A DNA stretch of 64,000 nt from Deltaproteobacteria bacterium (GCA_002731275.1 PCBK01000093.1:1-64000); one strand, 5' to 3'. Positions 50,110-59,870 are shown, numbered from the stretch's first letter. The notes: generated by a model from the letters alone, not told the origin. Numbers and translations are program-made.

Positions 50110-51555
50110 ATGAACGTCCGGTATGTGATATGTGCTGTGTTTGCAGTGCTTTTTTGGTGGGGAGATATATCAGATGTAGAGGCGCTTCGTCTGCCTCGTG
50201 TGTGGAGTCAGCACACAATGCTCCAGGCTGGCCAACCCATTCGGTTGTGGGGGTGGGCAAACAAGGGAGAGCTGATCAGCGCCCGTCTTGGGCGTCTGAC
50301 CCGTTCGGTCAAGACGCCCAAAAGTGGGCGCTGGGAGTTGACCTTCCCGGCCTTGACTGCCGGCACAAAACTGCAACTGCTCGTCAAAAGTCCAACCCAA
50401 CAAATTGTCGTCAAAGATATCCTCGTCGGAGAGGTCTGGCTATGTAGCGGACAGTCGAATATGGCGTGGCCATTGATACGTACCAAGCATTTTCGAACCC
50501 CTCAGGTTCAAAAGGCTCTCAAGAAGGCTGGGATTCGTTATTTTCTGGTCATGCGTCGCACCAGAAGGCGTCTACAAAAGGACGTTGGGGGGCGATGGGT
50601 CCGTGTGAACCCTCAAAATGCTCGCCATCTCTCCGCTGTGTGTTACCATTTTGCCCATCATTTACGCACACGTTTACGTGTTCCCATCGGAGTGATCGAA
50701 GCGTCTGTTGGTGGGACCAAGGCGCAGGCCTGGACGCCTCGCGATATCCTCGGTAGCAAGGCGCGCTTTCGGTGGCTTTTAAAGCGTCAGGTGCTCTTGG
50801 ATGAGAAGATCCGTGGCCGCTTGCGCCCCGGTGATCCCTGGGTCAAACGCAGTTGGAATTGGAACAGCCCGTCAGGTCTTTACAATGCGATGATAGCCCC
50901 GTTGATTCCATTCTCCATCAAAGGTGCCATTTGGTACCAAGGGGAATCGGATTTGTACCAAGCTGATCTATACCAGGAGCTCTTCCCTGCCATGATCTTG
51001 GGGTGGTGGAAAGCCTGGGGGAAGGCCTTTCCGTTTTTGTTCGCGCAGCTCGCTCCCTACCGCTACAGAGGCAAACCGACAGCGTACAACGAACTCTGTG
51101 AGGCCCAAAGTCAGACCGCTCAAAAGCTGACGAAGGTCGGGATGGTGACACTGAATGACCTTGGCAATCTGCGGGATATCCACCCCCGTCACAAGCTCGA
51201 AGTTGGACGGCGATTGGCCCTCGCGGCGATGCCCAAGGCGTACATGCAGAGCGCCGTGTACTCTGGACCCATCTTCGACAAAGCCACACGTCAGGGGCAC
51301 AAGATGCTGCTGTCCTTTCGACATGTGGGGTCTGGCTTGATCGCGAAGGGGACACTTCGTTCCTTTGTGATCGCTGGCGCGGACCGACGTTTTTATCGTG
51401 CGCGTGCTGTGATCAAGGGGAACAAAGTGCTCGTCTGGTCTCCCAAGGTCAAACAACCTGTCGCTGTAAGGTTCGCTTGGAGACAGGACATCATCCATCG
51501 TCTCTACAATCGCGAAGGATTTCCTGCTTCGAGTTTTCGTACAGATCGTTGGTAA
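50110..51555 (+). CDS. Sialate O-acetylesterase-like SGNH hydrolase
   Basis: 481 residues. Signal peptide (hydrophobic run to about 22). N-terminal beta domain, then the esterase core: GEVWLCSGQSNMAW with the nucleophile Ser, IGVIEASVGGTKAQAW, AIWYQGESDLYQADLYQELFPAMI and a late RDIHPRHKLEVGRRLA holding the catalytic His. Members remove O-acetyl groups from sialic acids, xylan or similar glycans. ATG 50110 has GGAG 4-5 nt upstream. Surrounded by unrelated soluble enzymes; 28 nt upstream of the AlaX-like gene. The actual glycan is unknown. Confidence 0.88.
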   Translation: MNVRYVICAVFAVLFWWGDISDVEALRLPRVWSQHTMLQAGQPIRLWGWANKGELISARLGRLTRSVKTPKSGRWELTFPALTAGTKLQLLVKSPTQQIVVKDILVGEVWLCSGQSNMAWPLIRTKHFRTPQVQKALKKAGIRYFLVMRRTRRRLQKDVGGRWVRVNPQNARHLSAVCYHFAHHLRTRLRVPIGVIEASVGGTKAQAWTPRDILGSKARFRWLLKRQVLLDEKIRGRLRPGDPWVKRSWNWNSPSGLYNAMIAPLIPFSIKGAIWYQGESDLYQADLYQELFPAMILGWWKAWGKAFPFLFAQLAPYRYRGKPTAYNELCEAQSQTAQKLTKVGMVTLNDLGNLRDIHPRHKLEVGRRLALAAMPKAYMQSAVYSGPIFDKATRQGHKMLLSFRHVGSGLIAKGTLRSFVIAGADRRFYRARAVIKGNKVLVWSPKVKQPVAVRFAWRQDIIHRLYNREGFPASSFRTDRW

Positions 51556-51583
51556 CGAATTTTTTCACCAAGAGGAGGAGTGG

Positions 51584-52774
51584 ATGACGTTTATCGCCTG
51601 TCAACGTGATGCCTATCGCCGAAAAGGAAGCGCCAAAGTCGTCGCAAGTGATCCGGCCAAAGATGGATACTGGATTCATGTCGAAGACAGCCTGTTGTAC
51701 CCTGAAGGTGGGGGACAGCCTGCTGATCATGGCTGGATTGGTGAGGTCCCTGTGCTTGATGTGCAAAAATCGAGTGAGCGAGGCATTGTCTGTTGTTTTA
51801 CGAAACAAGATGTTGCACTTGGTGAGGTCGAATTGACTGTCGATTGGCCTCGACGCTTTGACCACATGCAACAACACAGCGCGCAGCACTTGCTGACCGC
51901 CACAGCGATCAAACTCTTCGGTTGGAAGACCGTTGGGTTCCATCTCGGTGAAGCCTACACTGCGATTGAGTTGGACGCGCCAGCCTTGCCCGAAGCACAA
52001 CTTCAGACACTGCTTGATGAGGTGAACGCCTCGATTCGTGCGGCGATTCCCATTCGTCATCGTGTAATCCGTCCGGAAGACATGGAAGCAGAAGGGGTCC
52101 GCTCCAGACGTCTTCCAGAAGGTCACGAAGGCGATGTCCGGCTGATCGAGATTGAAGGGCTCGATCTCAACACTTGTGGTGGCACACATGTCTCTTCGAC
52201 GTCTGAGCTACAAATGATCTCATTTATCGGGACGGAGAAGATCAGGGGGCGTTGGCGTTTGTTGTTTCTCGCTGGAGGACGGGTGCAAAAGCAGATGCAG
52301 TCGCAGTGGCAACGAGAGCGTTCTTTGACGAAGGCGATGTCTTGTAGTCCCGATGAGATTGTCCCCAACGTCGAGAAAGCACAAGACGAACTTCGTACAT
52401 TACGACGGCAACAACGTCTTTTGTCCTCCGAACTCGCAGGTTTTCAGGGGCGGGCACTTCAGGCGGACGGTGATGTGTACGCTTCGTACTACCAACACGC
52501 TGATATCGGGATCTTGAGTACGATCGCGGACGCTTGTCTTGAGGTTCATCCTGACGCGCAGTTGTTTTTATGTGGAGGCGGTGAAGAATCACCTGCTGGA
52601 GAAGGGGTGTTCTTTTTGCTGGGCGATGCTGGCTGGGTCAAGCAGGCTGGTGGTCTCGCCGCGTCTGTGATGGGCGGACGTGGGGGCGGAAAACCAGGGC
52701 GATTCCAGGGAAAGGCGACCGATCTGTCCAAGTACGAAGAGGCGCTCGCGCAGATCAAAGCCGTATCTGAGTAG
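51584..52774 (+). CDS. Alanyl-tRNA editing protein (AlaX-L type) with DHHA1 domain
   Basis: 396 residues. Editing domain: SLLYPEGGGQPADHG, zinc ligands HSAQH (His98, His102) and CGGTH (Cys198, His202). A coiled linker (residues ~240-285) leads to a DHHA1 domain (DAQLFLCGGGE...GVFFLLGDAGWVKQAGGLAASVMGGRGGGKPGRFQGKA). This is the C-terminal part of AlaRS as a free-standing protein, which deacylates Ser- or Gly-tRNA(Ala). No synthetase core is present. GGAGG lies before ATG 51584. Same direction as, and 28 nt after, the esterase gene. Confidence 0.92.
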   Translation: MTFIACQRDAYRRKGSAKVVASDPAKDGYWIHVEDSLLYPEGGGQPADHGWIGEVPVLDVQKSSERGIVCCFTKQDVALGEVELTVDWPRRFDHMQQHSAQHLLTATAIKLFGWKTVGFHLGEAYTAIELDAPALPEAQLQTLLDEVNASIRAAIPIRHRVIRPEDMEAEGVRSRRLPEGHEGDVRLIEIEGLDLNTCGGTHVSSTSELQMISFIGTEKIRGRWRLLFLAGGRVQKQMQSQWQRERSLTKAMSCSPDEIVPNVEKAQDELRTLRRQQRLLSSELAGFQGRALQADGDVYASYYQHADIGILSTIADACLEVHPDAQLFLCGGGEESPAGEGVFFLLGDAGWVKQAGGLAASVMGGRGGGKPGRFQGKATDLSKYEEALAQIKAVSE

Positions 52775-52802
52775 TGTGTCGGCGCCGGATCTCTAAGGCC
52801 GC

Positions 52803-53585
52803 CTAGAAGACGCGCTTTCTGAATGGATAGCTGAAGCCGTAGTAGAGGATGCGATAGAAGGAGAGCCAGTTAACATGGGCGCCGTGCTTGTTGTTGGCGA
52901 GGATCTTTTTGGCCATCCAGGGGGCGACGACTTCGACGCGGTCGGCGACCAAGTTAAACATAAATTGGGCCCACTTCATGTTGTCATCTGTTCCTTCCTC
53001 GTAAGACCATCGCAATAAGTCCGTGACGACGATACCAGGGCTCATTGTACACACTTTGACGGGGCTCTCTTTGGTTTCGAGGATCAGACTCTGTGTAAAG
53101 TAACGAGAGGCTGATTTTGTGCTTCCATAGATTGCCATACCCGGTCGTTTCATCCCATCACTTCCATACCCCTCCATGTTGAAGATCTGTCCGTGGCCTT
53201 GTTTAAGCATCCCCTGCAACGCGACTTGTGTGCCGTACATCAACCCAAACATGTTTGTGGTCACGACACTCTCGATCTGCTTGGGGTCCTGTGAAGCGAA
53301 GGGGAGCTGTGGGTGGATCGTCCCTGCGTTGTTGAGCCAAAAGTCGATCCGACCAAATTGCGCAAAAGCAGCATCCCACAACGCTTGAATGTCATCTCGG
53401 TGGCAAACATTTGCCGGGTATCCAAAAGGGCGTCTGTTGTGTTTTTCTTCGAGCAGGTCGCAGGCTTTGTCGATCTTCTCTTGTGTCCGTCCGTTGATCA
53501 CCACTTCGCAATGGAGTGCCATGAGTGCATCTGCAAGTCCAAAACCGATACCTGTTGTACTACCTGTGATCACAAATACTTTCAT
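52803..53585 (-). CDS. Short-chain dehydrogenase/reductase
   Basis: 260 residues. Classical SDR: TGSTTGIGFGLADAL at 7-21 (NAD(P) site), WLNNAGTI, and the catalytic YGSTK. NGRTQEK after the second strand suggests NADP preference. The usual Ser of the triad is in a NMEGYGSDG stretch, as in chlorophyll-b-reductase-like SDRs. The C terminus has an aromatic, basic amphipathic end (YGFSYPFRKRVF) that may contact membrane. Substrate not known. Convergent with the AlaX-like gene and divergent from the DUF4166 gene. Confidence 0.88.
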   Translation of the reverse strand: MKVFVITGSTTGIGFGLADALMALHCEVVINGRTQEKIDKACDLLEEKHNRRPFGYPANVCHRDDIQALWDAAFAQFGRIDFWLNNAGTIHPQLPFASQDPKQIESVVTTNMFGLMYGTQVALQGMLKQGHGQIFNMEGYGSDGMKRPGMAIYGSTKSASRYFTQSLILETKESPVKVCTMSPGIVVTDLLRWSYEEGTDDNMKWAQFMFNLVADRVEVVAPWMAKKILANNKHGAHVNWLSFYRILYYGFSYPFRKRVF

Positions 53586-53668
53586 AACGACCTCACGAGT
53601 GTTTGTGAAGGGAGAGCTTTTTCTTTCGATGGGATTGTGCGCTTGGTAAACGCCAACAACAAGCTCTA

Positions 53669-53697
53669 TTGGCTTTCGTCTGTGGCGATAGTATAAC
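53669..53697 (+). promoter_or_regulatory. Sigma-70 promoter for the DUF4166-aidB pair
   Basis: TTGGCT (53669-53674), 17-bp spacer, TATAAC (53692-53697), 41 bp before the start of the DUF4166 gene. Confidence 0.55.
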
Positions 53698-53738
53698 CCG
53701 GATCATGATTGTGCTACTTTTGAACATCTGGAAGGAAC

Positions 53739-54305
53739 ATGACCCACACTTCAATGACATTGTACCAGCGTGTGCTGAAAGATGAATTTGCTCTTCTCCA
53801 CCCGATGCTTCAGCGATTTCATGCGTCTCATTACGGTGGTGGAGGTCGCGGTCCATTCGAAGTGATCAGAGGGACCAACGTGTTCTCCAGGTTGATGGGC
53901 TTGATGATGGGCTTGCCACCAGCTGCCAAACATGTCGAAGTCGTACTCGACGTAGAGACGCGACAAGGGGATGAGTATTGGTCCCGTACATTCGGCGATT
54001 GGCCGATGCACTCACGGCAGCGAGAGCGAGATGGTCTTTTGCTCGAATACAGTGGACCTGCCTGTGTTGGGTTTCGCCTCTCTGTTGAGGATGGAGAGCT
54101 CGTCTTTACGAGCAAGAGAGCATGGTTGTTGGGCATCCCATTGCCCTCCTTTTTTGTACCCATTGTCCACGTCAAAACAAACGTCGGCGAAGATGGTTGG
54201 CAACTCGACGCGCGCATCGATGTCAGGTGGATCGGCCTACTGATCCACTACAAAGGCTTCATTCGCGGTGAACCCAAACTCGCAGACGCTTCCAAGGAGA
54301 AATAA
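53739..54305 (+). CDS. DUF4166 family protein
   Basis: 188 residues. N-terminal LYQRVLKDEFALLHPMLQRFHASHYGGGGRGPFEVIRG followed by a lipocalin-like set of beta strands (VEVVLDVETRQGDEYWSRTFGDWPMHSRQRERDGLLLEYSGP...GFRLSVEDGELVFTSKRAWLLGIPLPSFF), the pattern of DUF4166. No signal peptide. Members are often fused to or beside oxidoreductases; here it precedes the aidB gene by 2 nt with GGAAGGA before its own ATG. The role is unknown; a hydrophobic-ligand pocket is a reasonable guess. Confidence 0.8.
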   Translation: MTHTSMTLYQRVLKDEFALLHPMLQRFHASHYGGGGRGPFEVIRGTNVFSRLMGLMMGLPPAAKHVEVVLDVETRQGDEYWSRTFGDWPMHSRQRERDGLLLEYSGPACVGFRLSVEDGELVFTSKRAWLLGIPLPSFFVPIVHVKTNVGEDGWQLDARIDVRWIGLLIHYKGFIRGEPKLADASKEK

Positions 54306-54307
54306 AG

Positions 54308-55963
54308 ATGTCACATCGTCCTATGTCCAAACTCAAGACACACGAAGTCACCAACCAGGTCCCTTTTCTCGAAGATATCAACCTGTTTGAGACGGACATT
54401 CCTCTTCAGGAAGCGCTCGAACGAGAAGGTGCCGGGTGGGCCAAAGATCGCGTCTCTTCATTTGGTGGAGTGCTCGGTTCAGCAGAGGTCATGGAGTGGG
54501 GAGCGGACGCCAACAACTACCCTCCAGAGCTGCAAACATTCGATCGTTACGGGCATCGCATCGATGAAGTGAAGTTTCATCCTGCCTACCACAATATGAT
54601 GCGTCTTGGGATGGAGCACGAGGTTCACTCTATCGCCTGGAATGCCAAGCAAAAAGGCGGACATGTTGCTCACACAGCGCTCGAATACCTGCTCAGTCAG
54701 GTCGAGGCGAGTGTCTGCTGTCCCTTGACGATGACTTATGCGGTCGTCCCAGCGCTCCGCAATCAACCTGATTTGGCTGATATCGTCGAGCCATTCTTGA
54801 GAAAGACGGAGTACGATGCGCGCTGTATCCCGATGGCAGACAAGACAGCTGCGACGATGGGGATGGCGATGACCGAGAAGCAGGGCGGATCAGATGTCCG
54901 TGCCAACTCCACCAAAGCTCACTCCATCGGCGGAAACGGTGAGTTTGAGTTGGTCGGACACAAGTGGTTCTGTTCTGCACCTATGAGCGACGCCTTCTTG
55001 ACACTCGCTTACACAGAGAAGGGACTCTCCTGCTTTTATGTCCCACGTTGGCGACCTGACGGGACGCGCAACCCATTTTATATCCAGCGATTGAAAGACA
55101 AGCTCGGCAACAAAGCCAACGCTTCTAGTGAGATCGAATACAACGGTACATGGGCCCGCCTCGTCGGCGAAGAAGGTCGAGGTGTTCGGACCATCATTGA
55201 AATGGTCCACCACACCCGCTTGGACTGTACACTCGCGACAGGTGGACTGATGAGACGTGCGCTGACAGAAGCCATGCACCACGCCAACCACCGCTCCGCG
55301 TTTAAGAAGAAGCTCATCGATCAACCTCTTATGAAGAACGTCCTCGCTGACCTCGCGATCGAGACGGAAGCTGCGACGACACTCGCGATGCGGATCGCAC
55401 GTGCGTACGATGACTCGGCAGAGGACGCAAGCGCAGGTTCATTTGCTCGTATCGCCGTCGCGGTCGGGAAGTATTGGACCAATAAACGCGTCCCTGTGAT
55501 GGTTCACGAGGCGATGGAGTGTCTCGGTGGTGCCGGGTATGTCGAAGAGTCTATCATGCCAAGGCTCTACAGAGAGGCCCCTCTTAACGGTATCTGGGAA
55601 GGTTCTGGGAATGTGATCTGTCTCGATGTGCTCCGCGCAATGCATCGTGAACCTGAGAGTGTTGGGCTCTTTCTCGCGGAGGTTGAGAAGGGGCGCGGAA
55701 GCCAGACTCAACTTGACGCGGCGATCGATAACCTCAAGAGCGAACTCTCCAACACTGATCAGCTCGAATTCCGGGCGCGTATGATCGTCGAAAAGATGGC
55801 GCTCGCCCTGCAAGGCAGTCTGCTCGTCCAACACGCACCGACATATGTCTCCGATACGTTCTGTGCGACGCGTCTCGGTGGGACGTGGGGACGTGCGTTT
55901 GGGACCATGCCCGTGAATGTCGATGTCGATAGTATTCTTCAGCGCGCACAACCCCTCCGCTAA
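54308..55963 (+). CDS. aidB: AidB-type acyl-CoA dehydrogenase
   Basis: 551 residues. AidB-like: N-terminal extension with NNYPPELQTFDRYGHRIDEVKFHPAYHNMMR, acyl-CoA dehydrogenase FAD motifs MTEKQGGSDVRANST and GHKWFCSAP, and a C-terminal EGSGNVICLDVLRAM with the Arg/Asp pattern of AidB. E. coli AidB protects DNA during alkylation stress and has weak isovaleryl-CoA dehydrogenase activity; most homologues are uncharacterised. The tail of about 100 residues after it is the DNA-binding domain region in AidB. AAGGAG lies 9 nt before the ATG; 2 nt after the DUF4166 gene, so co-transcribed. Confidence 0.92.
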   Translation: MSHRPMSKLKTHEVTNQVPFLEDINLFETDIPLQEALEREGAGWAKDRVSSFGGVLGSAEVMEWGADANNYPPELQTFDRYGHRIDEVKFHPAYHNMMRLGMEHEVHSIAWNAKQKGGHVAHTALEYLLSQVEASVCCPLTMTYAVVPALRNQPDLADIVEPFLRKTEYDARCIPMADKTAATMGMAMTEKQGGSDVRANSTKAHSIGGNGEFELVGHKWFCSAPMSDAFLTLAYTEKGLSCFYVPRWRPDGTRNPFYIQRLKDKLGNKANASSEIEYNGTWARLVGEEGRGVRTIIEMVHHTRLDCTLATGGLMRRALTEAMHHANHRSAFKKKLIDQPLMKNVLADLAIETEAATTLAMRIARAYDDSAEDASAGSFARIAVAVGKYWTNKRVPVMVHEAMECLGGAGYVEESIMPRLYREAPLNGIWEGSGNVICLDVLRAMHREPESVGLFLAEVEKGRGSQTQLDAAIDNLKSELSNTDQLEFRARMIVEKMALALQGSLLVQHAPTYVSDTFCATRLGGTWGRAFGTMPVNVDVDSILQRAQPLR

Positions 55964-55991
55964 CATCGCCAAAAACGACAAAGCTCCCCTC

Positions 55992-56756
55992 TCAACCTCC
56001 CATACCTGATAACATCTTGCGTACCTCTTCCTTGTTTGCCTCGAACGTATCACTCGCAAGGGCACGAAGATCATCTCCCCTCAAGAGTAACTCTCGACCT
56101 GCGTTGTCGTAATATGTTGCGTTGATGTCTTCGTTATCTCGGAGAATTCGGAAGACAAGGTCGATGTTTTCGAGCATCGCTTCTGTCTCAAAGATCAAAT
56201 GCACACGTGTCACTTGGACAGGCTGCGCAAAGGGGCCCATCACTTTCTCTCCGATCAGCGCGATATAGTGTTGAAGTGTGTTTTGTTCGGATGAGGAGAG
56301 GGGGCGATTGTGTCTGTATCGCTCGATGATGATACCGTCTTCGTCGACGGGGAGGGTAGAGCGCGCGCTTCTTTTGGCGAGGACTGTGTACAAACCGATG
56401 AAGGGGATGGCACCTACGATCACCAGACAAGCCAGGATAATCGAGCTGATCACGGGTGCCCATGAACAATACAAGTAGGTGGTCCCAAAGACCCCATACC
56501 CCAAGATAAGCCCTGATACTGCACCGATGATGTAGGATTGGAATTTGCTCGTGTAGACGACGCCTAATCCCACGCTTGCGATGGCTAAGACAGGTAACCA
56601 GACCGACAAAGAGAATCCCAAAAATGGCTTGAACCTTGAGCCGTCAATCGCTGCGAGACAAGCGATAACGATGACCCCTATGATCGCCTGCCTTCGCGGA
56701 CTCTCCAAGTTAAAAACATTCATCTCTTCTTCATATTGGTAACGCAAGTTTGCCAT
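55992..56756 (-). CDS. Hypothetical membrane protein
   Basis: 254 residues, no family recognised. After a basic N terminus (MANLRYQYEEEMNVFNLESPRRQ) there are four hydrophobic segments between about 24 and 128, two of them Gly-rich (IIGAVSGLILGYGVFG). The C-terminal 125 residues are hydrophilic and cytoplasmic-looking (IIIERYRHNRPLSSSEQNTLQHYIAL..., VTRVHLIFETEAMLENIDLVFRIL). Convergent with aidB and divergent from the kinase gene. The tail resembles small nucleotide- or peptide-binding domains only in general composition. Confidence 0.7.
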   Translation of the reverse strand: MANLRYQYEEEMNVFNLESPRRQAIIGVIVIACLAAIDGSRFKPFLGFSLSVWLPVLAIASVGLGVVYTSKFQSYIIGAVSGLILGYGVFGTTYLYCSWAPVISSIILACLVIVGAIPFIGLYTVLAKRSARSTLPVDEDGIIIERYRHNRPLSSSEQNTLQHYIALIGEKVMGPFAQPVQVTRVHLIFETEAMLENIDLVFRILRDNEDINATYYDNAGRELLLRGDDLRALASDTFEANKEEVRKMLSGMGG

Positions 56757-56897
56757 GACATACCTCTTCAGAGTGTTTCGTTGTGTGGCGGAATCCTACG
56801 TAAGTGGTGGGGGGGCTGTCAATGTCTCTGTCTTGGACAGTGTCGTGTCCAACATCTGCACACCTCATGGTCACGATGTTTCTTGGTTTTATTAGGT

Positions 56898-56925
56898 TTG
56901 CTCTATGATTTCGGAGGTGTATCTT
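56898..56925 (+). promoter_or_regulatory. Candidate promoter for the kinase gene
   Basis: TTGCTC (56898-56903), 16-bp spacer, TATCTT (56920-56925), about 80 bp before the ATG. Confidence 0.35.
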
Positions 56926-57005
56926 CTTTTTGAGGGGGCTGTGAGACATGGCATGACTTCTGCTTTGAGGGGGGACATCTGACACATACACAAAGGAGAG
57001 AGACC

Positions 57006-58637
57006 ATGTCTTCACAGATGGCACAACAATTTGGACGTTACAATCTCACCGAGCGAATCGCAGTCGGTGGGATGGCTGAGATCTTCAAGGCGAAGACACA
57101 AGGTGCCTATGGATTTTCCCGTGACATCGTGATCAAACGTATCCTCGCAGAACATTGCGAAGATGAAACATTTGTCGAGATGTTTGTACAAGAAGCCCGC
57201 CTCGCTGCGATGCTACAACACCCCAACATTGCTCAAGTCCTCGAATTCGATCAAGTCGGTGATGAACTCTATATCGCGATGGAACTTGTCGAAGGTCTCG
57301 ATCTTCGGGGCATGTTGTCGAGGTCCAAGCGGTACAGACTCCCCATCCCGACACAACTCACTCTCTTTATCGTGACCAAGATCCTCAAGGGACTCTCCTA
57401 CGCTCACGAATTTTCCGATGCACAGGGTCCTCTTGAGATCGTGCATCGTGACATCTCTCCCCACAACATTCTCCTCTCCAGACGCGGTGAAGTCAAAGTC
57501 ACGGACTTTGGGATCGCCAGGCTCGCGAGTCAGATCAGCTTCACATCAACAGGTGTCCTCAAAGGAAAAGCCGCGTACATGGCACCAGAGCAAACCTACA
57601 CGAGCCGCGTCGATGCACGCGCCGATGTGTTCGCTGTGGGTGTCATCTTGTGGGAGATGCTGTGTGGACGACGGTTGTTCAAAAGCTCAAATGAAGTGTT
57701 GACGCTCCAACGTGTACGTGAAGCCGAGATCACACCTCCCCATCAGCTCAACCCACTCGTCTCCAGCGCGCTCTCAGATCTCGTGATGTGGGCCTTGCAG
57801 CGTGACGTAGAGCATCGCGCTCCAAGCGCCCGTACACTCGCTCATGAGTTAAGCTCATTTCTCGATCAAGGTGACCACGAAGAGCAGCTCGCGATGTTCC
57901 TCGCCGAACTTGAGCGACAAAAGCAACTGTCCAAACAACAAAGAGATTCCATTCATGCGAAAACGACGCCTTCCGGTACACCATCGAGAGATTCTCTTAG
58001 TGGTTTCGGTAGCTCTTCTTTCTCACACCAACACGTCTCACCTGATTCCATCGAAGCACTCTCCCTCGACAATGAACCACTCGTCCAACAACCTGAGCGC
58101 GACACTGTGAAAGTGAAGCCATCGGATTATCTTGGCGATATGCTCAATAGCAAGCCGACAACGACACAGGAGACACCCGATACGCCAGTGGACGAAGAGG
58201 TCTCTACGTTCGATCAAAGCCCTGCGGGGATGGGCGTAGGCCGTGCAAGCGATGCGCCAGTGGACGAAGAGGTCTCTACGTTTGATCCCTTTGGTCACGC
58301 ACAAGAGGAGCCTGTTTGCCCACAAGAAGATTATCCAGAGGACGAAGTGACTGAACAAACTCCTCTCCCACAGACCGTCACATTACCACCAAGCAACGCG
58401 AGTGAGATCGAGACGATGGCGATTCGCCCTGCTGACTTGAATGTGACCTCCTTCCTCCGTCAAGATGATGTCCCCAAAGTAGAAGGGCGCGAACATGACC
58501 CCGCGTCCGCAGAGACTGAACAGATCAAGCTCGCCAAAAAATCAGGGTTGTCCATGGCAAAGCTCGCTCTGTGGGGAGGGATCTCGATCTTTGGGTTGGG
58601 GACGCTGACTGCCTTGACTTTGTTGATGATGTCTTGA
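57006..58637 (+). CDS. Myxobacterial-type Ser/Thr protein kinase
   Basis: 543 residues. Kinase domain 9-285: glycine loop AVGGMAEIF 19-27, Lys44, HRDISPHN 147-154 in place of HRDxKPxN (typical of one large Myxococcota clade), DFG 167-169, APE 193-195. A helical segment with Gln/Lys follows, then an acidic, Ser/Thr/Pro-rich linker (about 320-500) that contains two copies of APVDEEVSTFD and several Thr-Phe motifs that could be autophosphorylation or FHA-binding sites. The C-terminal helix (about 517-541) anchors it in the membrane with the kinase in the cytoplasm and only a few residues outside. GGAG-type ribosome site precedes ATG 57006. Confidence 0.93.
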   Translation: MSSQMAQQFGRYNLTERIAVGGMAEIFKAKTQGAYGFSRDIVIKRILAEHCEDETFVEMFVQEARLAAMLQHPNIAQVLEFDQVGDELYIAMELVEGLDLRGMLSRSKRYRLPIPTQLTLFIVTKILKGLSYAHEFSDAQGPLEIVHRDISPHNILLSRRGEVKVTDFGIARLASQISFTSTGVLKGKAAYMAPEQTYTSRVDARADVFAVGVILWEMLCGRRLFKSSNEVLTLQRVREAEITPPHQLNPLVSSALSDLVMWALQRDVEHRAPSARTLAHELSSFLDQGDHEEQLAMFLAELERQKQLSKQQRDSIHAKTTPSGTPSRDSLSGFGSSSFSHQHVSPDSIEALSLDNEPLVQQPERDTVKVKPSDYLGDMLNSKPTTTQETPDTPVDEEVSTFDQSPAGMGVGRASDAPVDEEVSTFDPFGHAQEEPVCPQEDYPEDEVTEQTPLPQTVTLPPSNASEIETMAIRPADLNVTSFLRQDDVPKVEGREHDPASAETEQIKLAKKSGLSMAKLALWGGISIFGLGTLTALTLLMMS

Positions 58638-58649
58638 GTAGGCTTGAGG

Positions 58650-59870
58650 TTACGCTGAAGGCGAAACCCACGTGAATGCTTCTTGGATGTGTTCTTGAAT
58701 CTCTGTTGGGGTGTGTGACTGAAAGGATTGAGGGCTCTCTTCGATACGTAAGTATCGAAGTTTTGGCATCTCTGAACCATAGGTGATGACAGTGTCCGCC
58801 GGACGGTTTTTGCGCGAACCGTGTTTGCGAAGTGAGCGCGTATCTTTGAATGTACAATGTTGTAGTGAGGGGGTCTCCATATGAATACTGTGTGTCCAGT
58901 ACAATCCACTCACATAAAACTCTTCGAGGCTCTCATTTTGTACGTTGAGTGTGTATAAACTCGTCGCTTGCGGGAGAATGAGCCGTTTGAGTCTTGTCAG
59001 CTTTGCGAGGGAGGGGAATGTGCTGACGTTGGAGATACTGCGGATCTCGATATCTTCCAGCCAGGTCAATTGTTCGAGGGGGACGAGATGAGGGATGTCT
59101 TTACCATCTGTGATGTACAATGAGCGGAGTGATTCCAAATTGGCGAAAGACTCGATAGAGCGAAGATCACTGACCCCCTGAATGATCAGCTTCTCCAGTC
59201 TGTTAAAGGGGCTGAGAAAGTCGAGGTGTTCGAGAAAGGTACATTGGTGGAAGGTGAGCTCTCTGAGCTGTGTAGCGGCCTGTAGACACGATGTATCGAA
59301 GGCCGGGGGGAGGGAGTGCAAGGAGAGGGATTCGAGTCTGGGCAGTTTGGCGAGACCGTGGATGTCCAACAATGTTTCACAATTGCGGAGTGTCAGTGAT
59401 TGTAGCTGTGGGAGATCTTCCTCTTCGAAGCTCATCTTGATCTTGTGTCCGACACGTTTGCGATTGCAGTGGATCAGGGTCAGGTGTTTGATGCTTCGAA
59501 AACGCTTCTTGATCTCCTTGGGGAGCTGGAGCCAGCTCTTGTACCGAAGGATGAATGTATCGATATTCCGAAGACTTTCGATCGTCTTCAGGCTCTCCTG
59601 CCGATAGGACTCGATGTCCGTGTAGCTGAGGTCGAGGGTTTTGACCAGAGGCCAAAGTGGCGAATTATACGTTGTAAAGGCTGGTCGCAATGTGGGGGAC
59701 CATTGTTCAAGGTGGGAGCGAGCGTATTCCATTCCTACATCTCTCTCATCGCCGGCAGGCCAGTCGTAAAAGAGCTCCCGTAGCTTTTTCCAGAGTGCTT
59801 GTGAGGGTGGCTCGATGAGGAGGTTACGTAGCTGTGAGATGCGACTCTCTTCAGTATGTGTTGATGTCAT
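58650..59870 (-). CDS. Leucine-rich-repeat-like protein
   Basis: 406 residues, no signal peptide. N-terminal part (LFYDWPAGDERDVGMEYARSHL) recalls the short helical module at the start of many LRR proteins in planctomycetes and Myxococcota (TIGR02996-like, from memory). Residues 130-330 are irregular LRRs: SIKHLTLIHC, LQSLTLRNCETLLDIHGLAKLPRLESLSLHSL, LRELTFHQCTFLEHLDFLSPFNRLEKLIIQGV, LRSLYITDG, LEDIEIRSISNVSTFPSLAKLTRLKRLILPQ. Protein-protein interaction role likely. Convergent with the kinase gene, 12 nt apart. Confidence 0.75.
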   Translation of the reverse strand: MTSTHTEESRISQLRNLLIEPPSQALWKKLRELFYDWPAGDERDVGMEYARSHLEQWSPTLRPAFTTYNSPLWPLVKTLDLSYTDIESYRQESLKTIESLRNIDTFILRYKSWLQLPKEIKKRFRSIKHLTLIHCNRKRVGHKIKMSFEEEDLPQLQSLTLRNCETLLDIHGLAKLPRLESLSLHSLPPAFDTSCLQAATQLRELTFHQCTFLEHLDFLSPFNRLEKLIIQGVSDLRSIESFANLESLRSLYITDGKDIPHLVPLEQLTWLEDIEIRSISNVSTFPSLAKLTRLKRLILPQATSLYTLNVQNESLEEFYVSGLYWTHSIHMETPSLQHCTFKDTRSLRKHGSRKNRPADTVITYGSEMPKLRYLRIEESPQSFQSHTPTEIQEHIQEAFTWVSPSA

